Below the pieces are notes generated by a model, which had not been told where the DNA came from, searched no databases, and was given only the letters and a program-made list of their open reading frames with translations. Both the position numbers and the translations under genes were made by a program. From Cognatiyoonia sp965661665 (GTDB lineage: Bacteria; Pseudomonadota; Alphaproteobacteria; Rhodobacterales; Rhodobacteraceae), in NCBI RefSeq assembly GCF_965661665.1, contig NZ_CBFIEO010000007.1:62001-126000 (forward strand): 64,000 nucleotides of DNA. The letters run 5' to 3'. Of this stretch, positions 17,818 through 26,191 are shown one piece after another. Position 1 is the stretch's first letter; each line of letters opens with the position of its first letter.

Positions 17818-18486
17818 TCAGGCTGGCGACCAGCCGTTCGGATCGTTTAGATAAGCCTCAACCGCTACAAGGGTTTGGGCGTCATATGCGCCTTTCTCCT
17901 TGGCCACGGCCAATACGTCCCACCACGTGCAGAGGCTAAGAAGCTGCACGCCGTGGTCGCCCAATGTCTTCTCCACACCGTCGAAAATCCCGTAGTAAAA
18001 GATCACCGCTGTCGCGTTACAGGTCGCACCCGTTTCGCGGATGGCTTCGACAAAGGACAGTTTCGATCCGCCATCTGTCGTGAGGTCTTCGACCAAGATA
18101 ACGCGCTGGCCTTCGGTCATCACCCCTTCGATCCGCGCGTTCCGGCCGTAGCCTTTGGGTTTCTTGCGCACGTAGGTCATCGGCAGCGCCAAACGCTCCG
18201 CAATCATTGCGCCAAAGGGGATGCCGGCGGTTTCGCCGCCCGCCACGTTGTCAAATGACTCAAATCCCGCTTCGCGCATGATCGTCACGGCGAGGAAATC
18301 CATCAAAGTTGCACGAATTCGCGGGAAGGAGATGAGCTTGCGACAATCCACATACGTCGGGGCCTGCTTGCCGGAGGCGTGGGTAAACGGCTCCTTCGCA
18401 TTGAAATCAATGGCCCCAATTTCGATCAGCATTCCCGCAGTCAGACGGGCGATTTCTTCTTTGCTGGGAAACGAAGTGGGGATCAT
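17818..18486 (-). CDS. pyrE: Orotate phosphoribosyltransferase
   Basis: 222 residues. The PRPP-binding motif VILVEDLTTDGGSKL is clear, preceded by YVRKKPKGYG, a flexible active-site loop. The enzyme makes orotidine monophosphate. It starts 12 bases after pyrC and forms a pyrC-pyrE operon. Confidence 0.95.
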   Translation of the reverse strand: MIPTSFPSKEEIARLTAGMLIEIGAIDFNAKEPFTHASGKQAPTYVDCRKLISFPRIRATLMDFLAVTIMREAGFESFDNVAGGETAGIPFGAMIAERLALPMTYVRKKPKGYGRNARIEGVMTEGQRVILVEDLTTDGGSKLSFVEAIRETGATCNATAVIFYYGIFDGVEKTLGDHGVQLLSLCTWWDVLAVAKEKGAYDAQTLVAVEAYLNDPNGWSPA

Positions 18487-18498
18487 TGATGTGCCTTT

Positions 18499-19554
18499 CT
18501 ATGTGGTGTGAACGTGCCAGTGGAGCGGGAAGCCTGGGTCAAACACAGTGACCGGGCCATCGCCAGATTGGATCTGTGCGGGGTAGTTGGCGGCGTCGCC
18601 TTTGCGCAGGGTGATGGTCGCCTCATTCGGCTCCATACCGTAGAAAGCTGGACCGTTGAGGGATGTGAAGGCTTCAAGTTTGCCAAGCGCACCTGCCGCT
18701 TCGAACACTTCTGCCAAGCAGGACATGGTGTTGGTTGCTGAAAAGACACCTGCGCAGCCGCATTCCTGCAGTTTGTTAACATCCGTATGCGGGGCGCTGT
18801 CGGTGCCAAGAAAGAATCGTTTGTCGCCAGAGATGGCGGCCTGCACCAAGGCTACGCGATGCTTTTCGCGCTTCGCGACGGGCAAGCAGTAGTAATGCGG
18901 CCTGATTCCACCGGCGAGGATGTGGTTGCGGTTGATGATCAGGTGATGCGTTGTGATCGTTGCGGCGAGGTTTTTGCGGTGATCGCGGACGTAGTCCACA
19001 GCATCCTCGGTCGTGACGTGTTCCATCACAACGCGCAAATCGGGGTTCTTTTTGCGTATGGGTTTCAAGACGCGGTCAATGAACACCGCCTCCCGATCAA
19101 AGATATCGATCTCGCTGTCGGTCACTTCCCCATGGACGCAAAGCGGCATCCCGATTTCGGCCATGCGGTCCAAAACGGGCCGCACCTTGTCAAAGTCCCG
19201 CACGCCGGAGGCAGAATTTGTTGTTGCACCAGCGGGGTAGAGCTTCACGGCTGTCGCGATGCCGTTCTTATGCGCATACTCCACATCGTTTGGATCAGTG
19301 TCCTCCGTCAGATAAAGCATCATCAGCGGTGTAAAGGTTGAGCCATCAGGACGGGCAGCCAAGATGCGAGCTCGGTAAGCCGCTGCCTCTTTGGCGGTCA
19401 CAACCGGTGGTACCAAGTTGGGCATTACAATCGCCCGCTCAAAATGCCGTGTGGTTTCCGGCAAAACGGCCTTGAGCATCGCACCGTCGCGCAAATGAAG
19501 ATGCCAGTCGTCAGGGCGACGCAGCGTGATTTCTGTCAGGTCTTTGTCAGGCAT
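18499..19554 (-). CDS. pyrC: Dihydroorotase
   Basis: 351 residues from the ATG at 19552-19554; a GTG six bases earlier is possible. The metal motif DWHLHLRDG is near residue 15, the carboxylated-lysine region is TAVKLYPAGATTNS and GTDSAPH supplies the catalytic aspartate. This is the class II, E. coli-like type. It closes carbamoyl-aspartate in pyrimidine synthesis and is coupled with pyrE. Confidence 0.95.
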   Translation of the reverse strand: MPDKDLTEITLRRPDDWHLHLRDGAMLKAVLPETTRHFERAIVMPNLVPPVVTAKEAAAYRARILAARPDGSTFTPLMMLYLTEDTDPNDVEYAHKNGIATAVKLYPAGATTNSASGVRDFDKVRPVLDRMAEIGMPLCVHGEVTDSEIDIFDREAVFIDRVLKPIRKKNPDLRVVMEHVTTEDAVDYVRDHRKNLAATITTHHLIINRNHILAGGIRPHYYCLPVAKREKHRVALVQAAISGDKRFFLGTDSAPHTDVNKLQECGCAGVFSATNTMSCLAEVFEAAGALGKLEAFTSLNGPAFYGMEPNEATITLRKGDAANYPAQIQSGDGPVTVFDPGFPLHWHVHTT

Positions 19555-19664
19555 AGGCACCGATTACACCGCATTTTCGACGGTGACCATAGGCCAATGC
19601 CTCCCCTTGATGGAAACCGGCACATTTCCCATGATGGGACGAGCCATTCAATTAGGAGCACAGG

Positions 19665-19949
19665 ATGTTTGGACTTCTCATTTCGCTCGTCGCAGGGTTT
19701 TTGACGCCCTATTTTGAAAAGCCTTTGGCGGAGCCGCTGGCAAAGGCCATCGGTCAGCAGATCAAGATTGAACACTCCGAAATGCGTCTTTTGGCATTCA
19801 TGCTGGCGCTTTTGATCGCAGCGGTTGTCTGCGCGGCACTTGATGCGGGCGGTATGTTCAGTGTCGTGATCGGCACGTCGCTTGGATACTTTGGCACCCG
19901 GATCGTGGAGATGGTGAAAGCGGCGGTGGACGGACGCCCCAAAGACTAG
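19665..19949 (+). CDS. Small membrane protein, unknown function
   Basis: 94 residues with an N-terminal hydrophobic stretch (MFGLLISLVAGFLTPYF), a central membrane helix (LLAFMLALLIAAVVCAAL) and a Gly-rich third (SVVIGTSLGYFGTRIVEM). GGAGCA lies a few bases before the ATG (TTAGGAGCACAGGATG). I recall similar short proteins in roseobacters but no function. It overlaps the 3' end of the next minus-strand gene by 4 bases. Confidence 0.65.
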   Translation: MFGLLISLVAGFLTPYFEKPLAEPLAKAIGQQIKIEHSEMRLLAFMLALLIAAVVCAALDAGGMFSVVIGTSLGYFGTRIVEMVKAAVDGRPKD

Positions 19950-20410
19950 GTTTTGCCAGCCACTTCGCGTGCCAGCCGCGCTTGTTGTGGTTTGATCCCG
20001 TCTTTTTTCAGCACTTGAAGCTGTTTGTAGAAATACGTGTCCTCGCGCACGCGCATTAGGCGGGCGAAGAACAGGGTTGTCAGCCGACCATCCATCGTGG
20101 CCAACAACATGTCGTCGTGGATGTCTAATCCGTCGAAGGCTTTCTCAATATCGTGGCCCATGCTTTTCGCGTGCAAGAACGACACATTTGGGTGGGCGAA
20201 GAGGGCTGCATGTGCAGCATCCAACACTTGGGTCGGCTCATAAACGATATAAGCCTGTTGTGCGGCGTCAATCATCGCAGGGGAAAATCCATAGCGGCTT
20301 GTGAAATCGTAGCGGCGGAATTCTTTGTAGCGGTTGTCAAAACTTACAATAAGTGGATCTAGAGTGGCCTGCGTGCAAATGGCCAACCCCGCGCATCTGG
20401 TCAACGTCAT
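19946..20410 (-). CDS. Hypothetical protein, possibly N-terminally truncated
   Basis: 154 residues beginning MTLTRCAGLAICTQATLDPLIV. The sequence reads as the second half of a larger globular protein: the ATG lies within a strand-like segment, and codons before it stay open for only eleven triplets to a TAG. Features are VSFLHAKSMGHDIEKAF and a basic C terminus. No ribosome binding site is evident. I do not recognise the family with confidence, and truncation is inference. Confidence 0.45.
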   Translation of the reverse strand: MTLTRCAGLAICTQATLDPLIVSFDNRYKEFRRYDFTSRYGFSPAMIDAAQQAYIVYEPTQVLDAAHAALFAHPNVSFLHAKSMGHDIEKAFDGLDIHDDMLLATMDGRLTTLFFARLMRVREDTYFYKQLQVLKKDGIKPQQARLAREVAGKT

Positions 20411-20464
20411 AACAGGCCGTGCGGTTGCTGCCGTGAGCTAGACCGCAACAAGTTGTGAGGGAAG

Positions 20465-20487
20465 AGGGCGCCGAGAGCGCCCTTTTT
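20465..20487. terminator. Hairpin with a 7-bp stem after the dioxygenase gene
   Basis: AGGGCGC-loop-GCGCCCT (20465-20471 with 20477-20483), five-base loop, followed on the plus strand by TTTT. It lies directly after the TAA of the minus-strand dioxygenase. The T tract favours the plus direction, but a stem alone may serve the minus gene. Confidence 0.5.
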
Positions 20488-21631
20488 ATGCGCGCCGGCG
20501 CGCGTCCATCGTGTCCAAAGCCGCGTTGAAGTCTTCGGGAGACATGCCTGTCGCTAATGCTTCATAAAACAGGTCCGCCTGCATCTTTGGTACCAGCCCG
20601 CCAATGGGAGGATCGCTGTCGAGGTTTGTGGGAAAGGAATAGCCTTCCGCACAGCACGCGATGGCCGCGTCTCTCTCCGCTTCCGACATCTCTATGTTCC
20701 GGATTGTGGGATAGAGCGCCTTGCACATGGCCGTTCTGTCCACGGTTTCAATCGAGCGGCCGAGAGCCGACCCAACCTGTAACAGGTTTACCATCCGGTG
20801 TACATCTTTCGACCGGTTCTCACCCGCTGCATGGAAAAGGGCGGGATTGAAAAAGATCACATCGCCTTTCGACAGCGGGATCTGGACGTGATGTTCCTCA
20901 AAATAGTCGCGGAATTCGGGCAACCGATAGGCCATGTAGCCGGGGCGGTAGGACTGCGAAAAGGGCAACAGCTTCGTCGGCCCGCTCTCCACCGACATAT
21001 CGCAATGCGCGATCCCGCCTTGCAGCGTCAACACTGGCGATAGGTCGTGGACATGCGCTGGGAAGGCACCGGCAATCTCTTCAGTTTGAAAGCCAAGGTG
21101 GTAGTCCCGATGCGCGTGCTGCGCCGCACCTCCCGGATGTACGAGGTTCACCTGCGCCGTCATCTGGTAGAAGGGGCCGAGCCAAGCCTCGCTCGCCGTT
21201 TGAATCGCTTCATTGCCGAAATAGCGGGCAAAAAGCTCTGGATCGCGTAAGCACAGTTTTTGGAGGGAGTTCCAAACGCGGTCATTGCTGCCAGCTGCAG
21301 CGAAATGATCCGCACCGTCACCGCCATGTTCTTTTTCCTCGGCGATAATCTCTTCATACACCATGGTCGCGGCATCAATAGCGGAGGTGTCCTTATACGC
21401 ACTGCGCAACGCAATCACACCCGCGCCCTCACGCATCACGCGAGCCCATTCGGCCATCAGAGCTTTGCGGTCCGCGCCCCGCATCGCATTGGCGAGAGTG
21501 GGGATGTCATAAACCGGGACATTCTTGACGATGTCTGCTGCGAAGGGTGTGTTGACCTTTTTCGTCGTGCCCCCGACATGTTTATCGAAACCGGCGATGT
21601 CGCAATGTGTTCTGTCAAAATATGCTGTCAT
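20486..21631 (-). CDS. Phytanoyl-CoA dioxygenase family protein
   Basis: 381 residues from the ATG at 21629-21631, which has GGGGAG 6 bases upstream; an earlier in-frame start at 21688 lacks this. The iron site is HAHRDYHLGF (HxD) and the distal histidine is in FHAAGENRSKDVHRM, with an arginine following. This is a 2-oxoglutarate oxygenase of unknown substrate, longer than ectoine hydroxylase. It is transcribed away from a LacI-type regulator 77 bases off, its likely controller, which suggests an inducible catabolic step. Confidence 0.75.
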   Translation of the reverse strand: MTAYFDRTHCDIAGFDKHVGGTTKKVNTPFAADIVKNVPVYDIPTLANAMRGADRKALMAEWARVMREGAGVIALRSAYKDTSAIDAATMVYEEIIAEEKEHGGDGADHFAAAGSNDRVWNSLQKLCLRDPELFARYFGNEAIQTASEAWLGPFYQMTAQVNLVHPGGAAQHAHRDYHLGFQTEEIAGAFPAHVHDLSPVLTLQGGIAHCDMSVESGPTKLLPFSQSYRPGYMAYRLPEFRDYFEEHHVQIPLSKGDVIFFNPALFHAAGENRSKDVHRMVNLLQVGSALGRSIETVDRTAMCKALYPTIRNIEMSEAERDAAIACCAEGYSFPTNLDSDPPIGGLVPKMQADLFYEALATGMSPEDFNAALDTMDARRRA

Positions 21632-21708
21632 TCGAACTCCCCATTTTGATTGTAGATTGAGCAAAAAAAACCTTTTCGTCAGGTTCAAAACACATCAAAA
21701 AACCATCA

Positions 21709-22758
21709 ATGACACATCGATTTCCAATCAAACTTATTGCCGCACAGGCCGGGTTGGGCACCGCAACTGTTGATCGCGTCCTGAATGATCGTGCCAATGT
21801 GAGTGTTCAGACGCGAATGCGGGTGCATGCCGCTATTGCAGAATTAGTACAACAAGAACAGCAAGTGTCGTCCCGTGGACGCCGCATGTTCTTTGACGTT
21901 GTTGTAGAGGCTCCGGAGCGGTTTGCGCGAGAGGTTCGGCATGCAGTCGAGCATGTCTTGCCAAGCTTCGCCCCGCTCAACCTACGGGCTCGATTTGCTG
22001 GGGCCGAAGTTCTGACCGGGGCCCAGATTTTGGCAATCCTTGCAAGAATTGCCAAACGCGGTAGCGACGGAATCATTCTGAAAGCGCGCGATATACCTGA
22101 TGTACGCGATGGCATCGCCATGCTTTGTGCAAAAGGCATACCGGTCGTGACCTTTGTGACCGATGTACCGGCGACCGACCGTATCGCCTACGCAGGATTG
22201 GACAACGCGCAAGCGGGACGTACGGCGGCTGGATTAATCAAGCGAGAGGTCTTCAAGGGTCAGATCCTTGGCACCATAAGCAATCAGGCATTCGAGGGCG
22301 AAGATGCGCGATGGGCCGCGTTCTCGGCAGAGTTATCGGATTTGTTCGACCTGCATCTCATTCGGGATTTTGGAGGCTTGAATACTGATGCGAGCTCTGC
22401 CGTTCGAAAGGTATTGACTGCTGGGCTTAGACCTATTGCTGTCTATTCGATGAGCGGGGGCAACCGTGCGATCCGCGCGGCGCTGGACGACCATGGTGTG
22501 GCGCCCAGTCTTTATATTGCGCATGATTTGGACAGCGATAATGTCTGTTTGTTGAGGTCGGGTGAGATCAGTCACGTGCTTTACCACGATCTCGCCGATG
22601 ACATGGCTCAAGTGTTTCGTCAGTTGTGCGGATTTCACAGAGCGGTATCAGCCGCTCCGGCAGCAAACATGTCTGACGTCCAGATTGTTATGAGGAGCAA
22701 CATTCCAAAACGTTTCCAAGCAAATAAAAACGCCGCCAGAAGACGGAGTTTCGAATGA
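21709..22758 (+). CDS. LacI-family transcriptional regulator
   Basis: 349 residues. The HTH is FPIKLIAAQAGLGTATVDRVL (split: helix-turn-helix at residues 5-25, hinge about 45-58), followed by a periplasmic-binding-protein-like sensor domain (KGIPVVTFVTDVPATDR, YAGLDNAQAGRTAAG). These features resemble regulators of sugar or polyol genes. It faces away from the dioxygenase, which is probably its target. The ATG has no clear ribosome binding site. Confidence 0.85.
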   Translation: MTHRFPIKLIAAQAGLGTATVDRVLNDRANVSVQTRMRVHAAIAELVQQEQQVSSRGRRMFFDVVVEAPERFAREVRHAVEHVLPSFAPLNLRARFAGAEVLTGAQILAILARIAKRGSDGIILKARDIPDVRDGIAMLCAKGIPVVTFVTDVPATDRIAYAGLDNAQAGRTAAGLIKREVFKGQILGTISNQAFEGEDARWAAFSAELSDLFDLHLIRDFGGLNTDASSAVRKVLTAGLRPIAVYSMSGGNRAIRAALDDHGVAPSLYIAHDLDSDNVCLLRSGEISHVLYHDLADDMAQVFRQLCGFHRAVSAAPAANMSDVQIVMRSNIPKRFQANKNAARRRSFE

Positions 22759-22771
22759 TTTATGGGCCCGC

Positions 22772-23317
22772 TTACTTTGGCAGCGGCCCGATCAACATGA
22801 CCATTTGGCGGCCTTCCATCTTCGGGAAGTTTTCGACCTTACCAGACTCTTTGGTGTCTTCGGCCACGCGCTCTAGCAATTGGCGACCTAGCTCTTGGTG
22901 TGCCATCTCACGCCCGCGGAAACGGAGCGTGACTTTGACTTTATCGCCGTTTTCCAAAAACTTGAAAACGTTGCGCATCTTCACATCATAGTCGTGGTTG
23001 TCCGTGTTGGGGCGGAACTTCACTTCTTTGATTTCGATGGTCTTTTGCTTTTTGCGAGCCTCAGCTTCTTTCTTCTGCGTCTCGTACTTGAACTTACCAT
23101 AGTCCATGATCTTGCAGACGGGTGGGTTGGCGTTTGGTGAAATCTCCACCAGGTCCAAACCGGCATCTTCGGCCATTATCAGGGCACGTTCTGGAGTGAC
23201 AACTCCGACATTTTCGCCCTCTGCGCCAATAAGGCGGATTTCGGAGGCCTGGATGCGATCGTTGATGCGTGGGCCGGTATCGCGCTGTGGAGGCGCGTTG
23301 TGGGGTCTGCGTGCTAT
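22772..23317 (-). CDS. infC: Translation initiation factor IF-3, with an AUA start codon
   Basis: 181 residues when read from the ATA at 23315-23317; AAGGACG lies 7 bases before it. The product then begins ARRPHNAPPQRDTGPRIND and includes the entire N-terminal domain (IRLIGAEGENVGVVTPERAL), the linker and the C-terminal domain (EIKEVKFRPNTDNHDYDVK). Starting at the first ATG (23174-23176) would remove about 47 conserved residues. IF-3 rejects non-standard start codons, so a rare start in its own gene gives autoregulation, as with AUU in E. coli. Confidence 0.92.
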   Translation of the reverse strand: MARRPHNAPPQRDTGPRINDRIQASEIRLIGAEGENVGVVTPERALIMAEDAGLDLVEISPNANPPVCKIMDYGKFKYETQKKEAEARKKQKTIEIKEVKFRPNTDNHDYDVKMRNVFKFLENGDKVKVTLRFRGREMAHQELGRQLLERVAEDTKESGKVENFPKMEGRQMVMLIGPLPK

Positions 23318-23585
23318 GGTTTTCGTCCTTCAAGCAATGAATAGCGTCGCCTCAAACTAATGAGGCAGCCTGATGCCTTCAACCCGCAAAAAAGCGCTTA
23401 TGCAAGCAGAATTCCCCTTAAACAGACATTCACCTCTCCCCATCTAGCTGACATAGACGCGCCAATAGCCTGCGTAAGGCCGAGAGAACTAAATTAAGAG
23501 GATAGACCCAAGGAGAGCACTACTGATCATTGCTGTCGCAGCTGTGTTGTGATTTTTTGGGTATCAATATTTTGTAGATGGTAAC

Positions 23586-24074
23586 ATGCTGGCCAAGGCG
23601 GTGAGCGAAACCACCGATGCAGCAGGAGATATGTCCGACTCCGCTGGTGAAATGGCAAGCGATGCCGGAGATGCGGCAACCGCTTCGACCGGTGACGCGG
23701 TCGAGGGTGCTGGTGATGCGGCATCAAGTGTGACGGATGCTGTTGAAAGCGCAACTGACGTAGCTGGTGACGCCGCGGACGCGGTGACTGCGACTGTAAT
23801 CGATGCGGCTGATACTGCCACTGACGCAGCCGAAACGGTTACCGATACTGCCGCTGACGCGGCTGACGCCGCTGCGGAAGGTTCCGACAACCTGATCTCG
23901 CAACTTCTGTCCGCAGATGGGTTCGATGCCGAGAAAGTCAGCGAATTGATCCAGAATTCCGACTTTGGCGAATTCCAGAAATCTACATTGGGTGCGGCGC
24001 AGGATGCGGCGAAAGATAACTCAGAACTGCGGGAGCAGGTTTTTGATCAAGTCAAAGAAGCTCTGGGCCACTAA
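23586..24074 (+). CDS. Ala/Asp/Thr-rich repetitive protein with a lost N-terminal membrane anchor
   Basis: 162 residues from ATG 23586. Residues 5-105 consist of alternating Asp-Ala-Ala and Thr/Ser (DAADAVTATVIDAADTATDA and similar), an acidic low-complexity stretch that should form a long helix. The C-terminal third is ordinary (LISQLLSADGFDAEKVSELIQ). Upstream, the same frame encodes LLIIAVAAVL, then TGA (23550-23552), then FFGYQYFVDGN before the ATG. An AAGGAG (23509-23514) sits before the hydrophobic part, but no standard start codon remains there. The original gene probably encoded a membrane-anchored form. Confidence 0.5.
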   Translation: MLAKAVSETTDAAGDMSDSAGEMASDAGDAATASTGDAVEGAGDAASSVTDAVESATDVAGDAADAVTATVIDAADTATDAAETVTDTAADAADAAAEGSDNLISQLLSADGFDAEKVSELIQNSDFGEFQKSTLGAAQDAAKDNSELREQVFDQVKEALGH

Positions 24075-24095
24075 GCCTAAAGATCAATCAAGAAA

Positions 24096-24126
24096 GGCGG
24101 CAGCTTCCCACTGCGGCCGTTTTCGT
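24096..24126 (+). terminator. Probable terminator of the Ala/Asp-rich gene
   Basis: GGCGGCAG (24096-24103) pairs with CTGCGGCC (24111-24118) with one mismatch and a 7-base loop; GTTTTCGTTT follows. It lies 22 bases after the TAA. Confidence 0.55.
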
Positions 24127-24143
24127 TTCAGATGAACGTGAAC

Positions 24144-24992
24144 TTAGCCAACGAAGGCTTTTTCAATCACGAATTGCTTCGGGTCGGAGTTTGCACCTTC
24201 CTCTAAGCCCGCTTTCTCAAGCAACGCTTTGATGTCGAGGTTGAAGGCTAGTGACCCGCAAACCATCGCGCGGTCGGTTTCTGGGTTCAGCGGAGGGACG
24301 CCAAGGTCTGAATACAACTCACCATTTTCGATCAATGTGGTGATCCGGCCCATTTTCGGGCTCTCTTCCCGTGTCGTCGTCGGATAGTAGCGGATCTTGT
24401 CGGCGAACCCTTCGCCGATCAGCTCGTTCAGCAATTCATCCGTCTTCAAACCTTCGATCAGGTCGCGGCCATAGGTCAGCTCATCCACATCACGGCAGGT
24501 GTGCGTGATGATCACCTCATCATAGTCCTCATAGGTTTCGGGCTCCCGCAAGAGCGATGCAAAAGGTGCAAAGCCTGTGCCGGTCGCAAAGAAATAAAGC
24601 CGTTTGCCGGGGAGGAGGGCATCATGGACCAACGTGCCCACGGGTTTCGGACGCAAGATGATCTCGTCGCCCGGTTGGATGTGCTGCAGCTTTGATGTCA
24701 GCGGGCCATCAGGCACCTTGATCGAGTAAAACTCCAACTCTTCATCCCAAGAAGGTGAAGCGATGGAGTAGGCCCGCAAAAGAGGCTTTTGCTTGCCGGT
24801 CTCAAAATGTGGATCGCCCATCAAGCCGATCATCACAAACTCGCCGGACCGAAACCGCAACGACGCAGGCCGTGTCACGCGGAATGAAAAAAGGCGGTGA
24901 GTATAATGCTTCACCTCTGTAACGGTTTGCGCGTCAGGCAAGGTTGGCGCTGGTTTTGCGGCGACTTGGTCCACGGGTGATTGCTCTGTCAT
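24144..24992 (-). CDS. fpr: Ferredoxin/flavodoxin-NADP(+) reductase
   Basis: 282 residues. The FAD site is LLRAYSIASPSWDEELEFYS and the NADP site is YFFATGTGFAPFASLLREPE. The C terminus ends in FVIEKAFVG, as in the Rhodobacter-type enzyme, where the terminal residues stack on FAD. It exchanges electrons between NADPH and ferredoxin; here it lies next to the sulfite reductase cluster, which may draw on it (inference). Confidence 0.92.
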   Translation of the reverse strand: MTEQSPVDQVAAKPAPTLPDAQTVTEVKHYTHRLFSFRVTRPASLRFRSGEFVMIGLMGDPHFETGKQKPLLRAYSIASPSWDEELEFYSIKVPDGPLTSKLQHIQPGDEIILRPKPVGTLVHDALLPGKRLYFFATGTGFAPFASLLREPETYEDYDEVIITHTCRDVDELTYGRDLIEGLKTDELLNELIGEGFADKIRYYPTTTREESPKMGRITTLIENGELYSDLGVPPLNPETDRAMVCGSLAFNLDIKALLEKAGLEEGANSDPKQFVIEKAFVG

Positions 24993-25061
24993 GTTTCATC
25001 TTCGCGGCAAACGCGCCGCGCCTTACAATTAGTCTGTTTGGAGGGTGGAATAAAGCTTGTC

Positions 25062-25472
25062 TTATCCGCGCAGGCGAGCCTGATAGTCGTGCGCTTGCCA
25101 ATCCGCGCGGCGCAGCCATTGCTCTTCAGGTTGACGCGCGGCCAGTGCCGCGTCGATTTCAACTTCGTCAAAGCCGCTGCGGCGGGCCATCGCGTATTGG
25201 TCAGCCAGCAGATGTCCTTTGGCCCGCAGGCGGCCATTGAACCCCGCACGGCGCAATATCGCAGCCAGCGTGAAGCCGCGTCCGTCGGCGTAGGTTGGAA
25301 AATCAATGCGGATCATGGGGGCGTTGACGAGACCCGCCAAGACATCGGGTGCGGTGTCGGACGCCAGATCAACCGCATAGTCGCAGTCATTTGCGGCGCA
25401 GGCATCCGGACCCACAAAATGGCCAGTCCAATCATCAGGTGCAAAGCCTGTATCGGTCACAATCGTAATCAT
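25062..25472 (-). CDS. DUF934 family protein
   Basis: 136 residues. DUF934 proteins accompany sulfite reductase and PAPS/APS reductase genes throughout alphaproteobacteria; their role is not defined. The motif AILRRAGFNGRLRAKGHLLADQ is visible (residues about 70-92). It is the last gene of the cys cluster, overlapping cysH by 4 bases. Confidence 0.85.
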   Translation of the reverse strand: MITIVTDTGFAPDDWTGHFVGPDACAANDCDYAVDLASDTAPDVLAGLVNAPMIRIDFPTYADGRGFTLAAILRRAGFNGRLRAKGHLLADQYAMARRSGFDEVEIDAALAARQPEEQWLRRADWQAHDYQARLRG

Positions 25473-26191
25473 GCTGAAACCTCTTCGGTGCGGGTGACTT
25501 TGCCGCCGTCAAAATGAATGCCGCACTCGGTTTTGGATTTATCCCGCCAACGTACGGCGCGTGGGTCTTCATGGTCGCCCACACGGGTTGTGCACGGCAT
25601 GCAGCCGATCGATGGATACCCTTGCGCGACGAGCGGATGGCGCGGCAGGTCGTACTGATCCATGTAGGCCGCGATGCCGTCGCGCGTCCAGTTAGCCAGC
25701 GGGTTGATCCTGATTTTAAAGCCGTCCTTTTCAAAAAGCGGAAGCTTCGTCCGCTGCCCGCTTTGGAATTGTTTGCGGCCGTTGATCCAACCGCCGAACT
25801 CTTTCAACGCACGCTCGAGCGGTTCAACTTTGCGCAGTGTGCAGCAAGCATCAATGTCCGCCTGATACAGCAACCCATCGACATCACGTTCAAAAACAGC
25901 GGCGCGGGCGGGGCGCACGATGCGTACATCTGTGAGGCCCAGCTTGGCGCTGACGTCCTTTTGATACTGTAGCGTTTCTTCAAACAACATCTCGGTGTCG
26001 AAAAAGATCACAGGTGTCGCTTGATTGATCTGAGCGATCATATGCAACAACACAACGCTTTCCGCACCGAAGGAGCTGACTAAGGCCACCGGCCCGATTT
26101 GCACGTCGTCAAGCGCGTGCTTCAGAACGGTTTGCGCGTCGCTTTTGCGGTGCAGCAGGTTGCGGCGCTCTGCGAGTTCTTTAAGCGGCAT
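25469..26191 (-). CDS. cysH: Phosphoadenylyl-/adenylyl-sulfate reductase
   Basis: 240 residues from the ATG at 26189-26191, giving MPLKELAERRNLL; a longer upstream frame runs inside cysI and is not credible. The active region ALVSSFGAESVVLLH is the PP-loop-like nucleotide site. The cysteine pairs (DACCTLRKVEPL and YPSIGCMPCTTRV) are those of the Fe-S, APS-using type. It reduces activated sulfate to sulfite. It overlaps the cysI stop by 11 bases. Confidence 0.92.
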   Translation of the reverse strand: MPLKELAERRNLLHRKSDAQTVLKHALDDVQIGPVALVSSFGAESVVLLHMIAQINQATPVIFFDTEMLFEETLQYQKDVSAKLGLTDVRIVRPARAAVFERDVDGLLYQADIDACCTLRKVEPLERALKEFGGWINGRKQFQSGQRTKLPLFEKDGFKIRINPLANWTRDGIAAYMDQYDLPRHPLVAQGYPSIGCMPCTTRVGDHEDPRAVRWRDKSKTECGIHFDGGKVTRTEEVSA

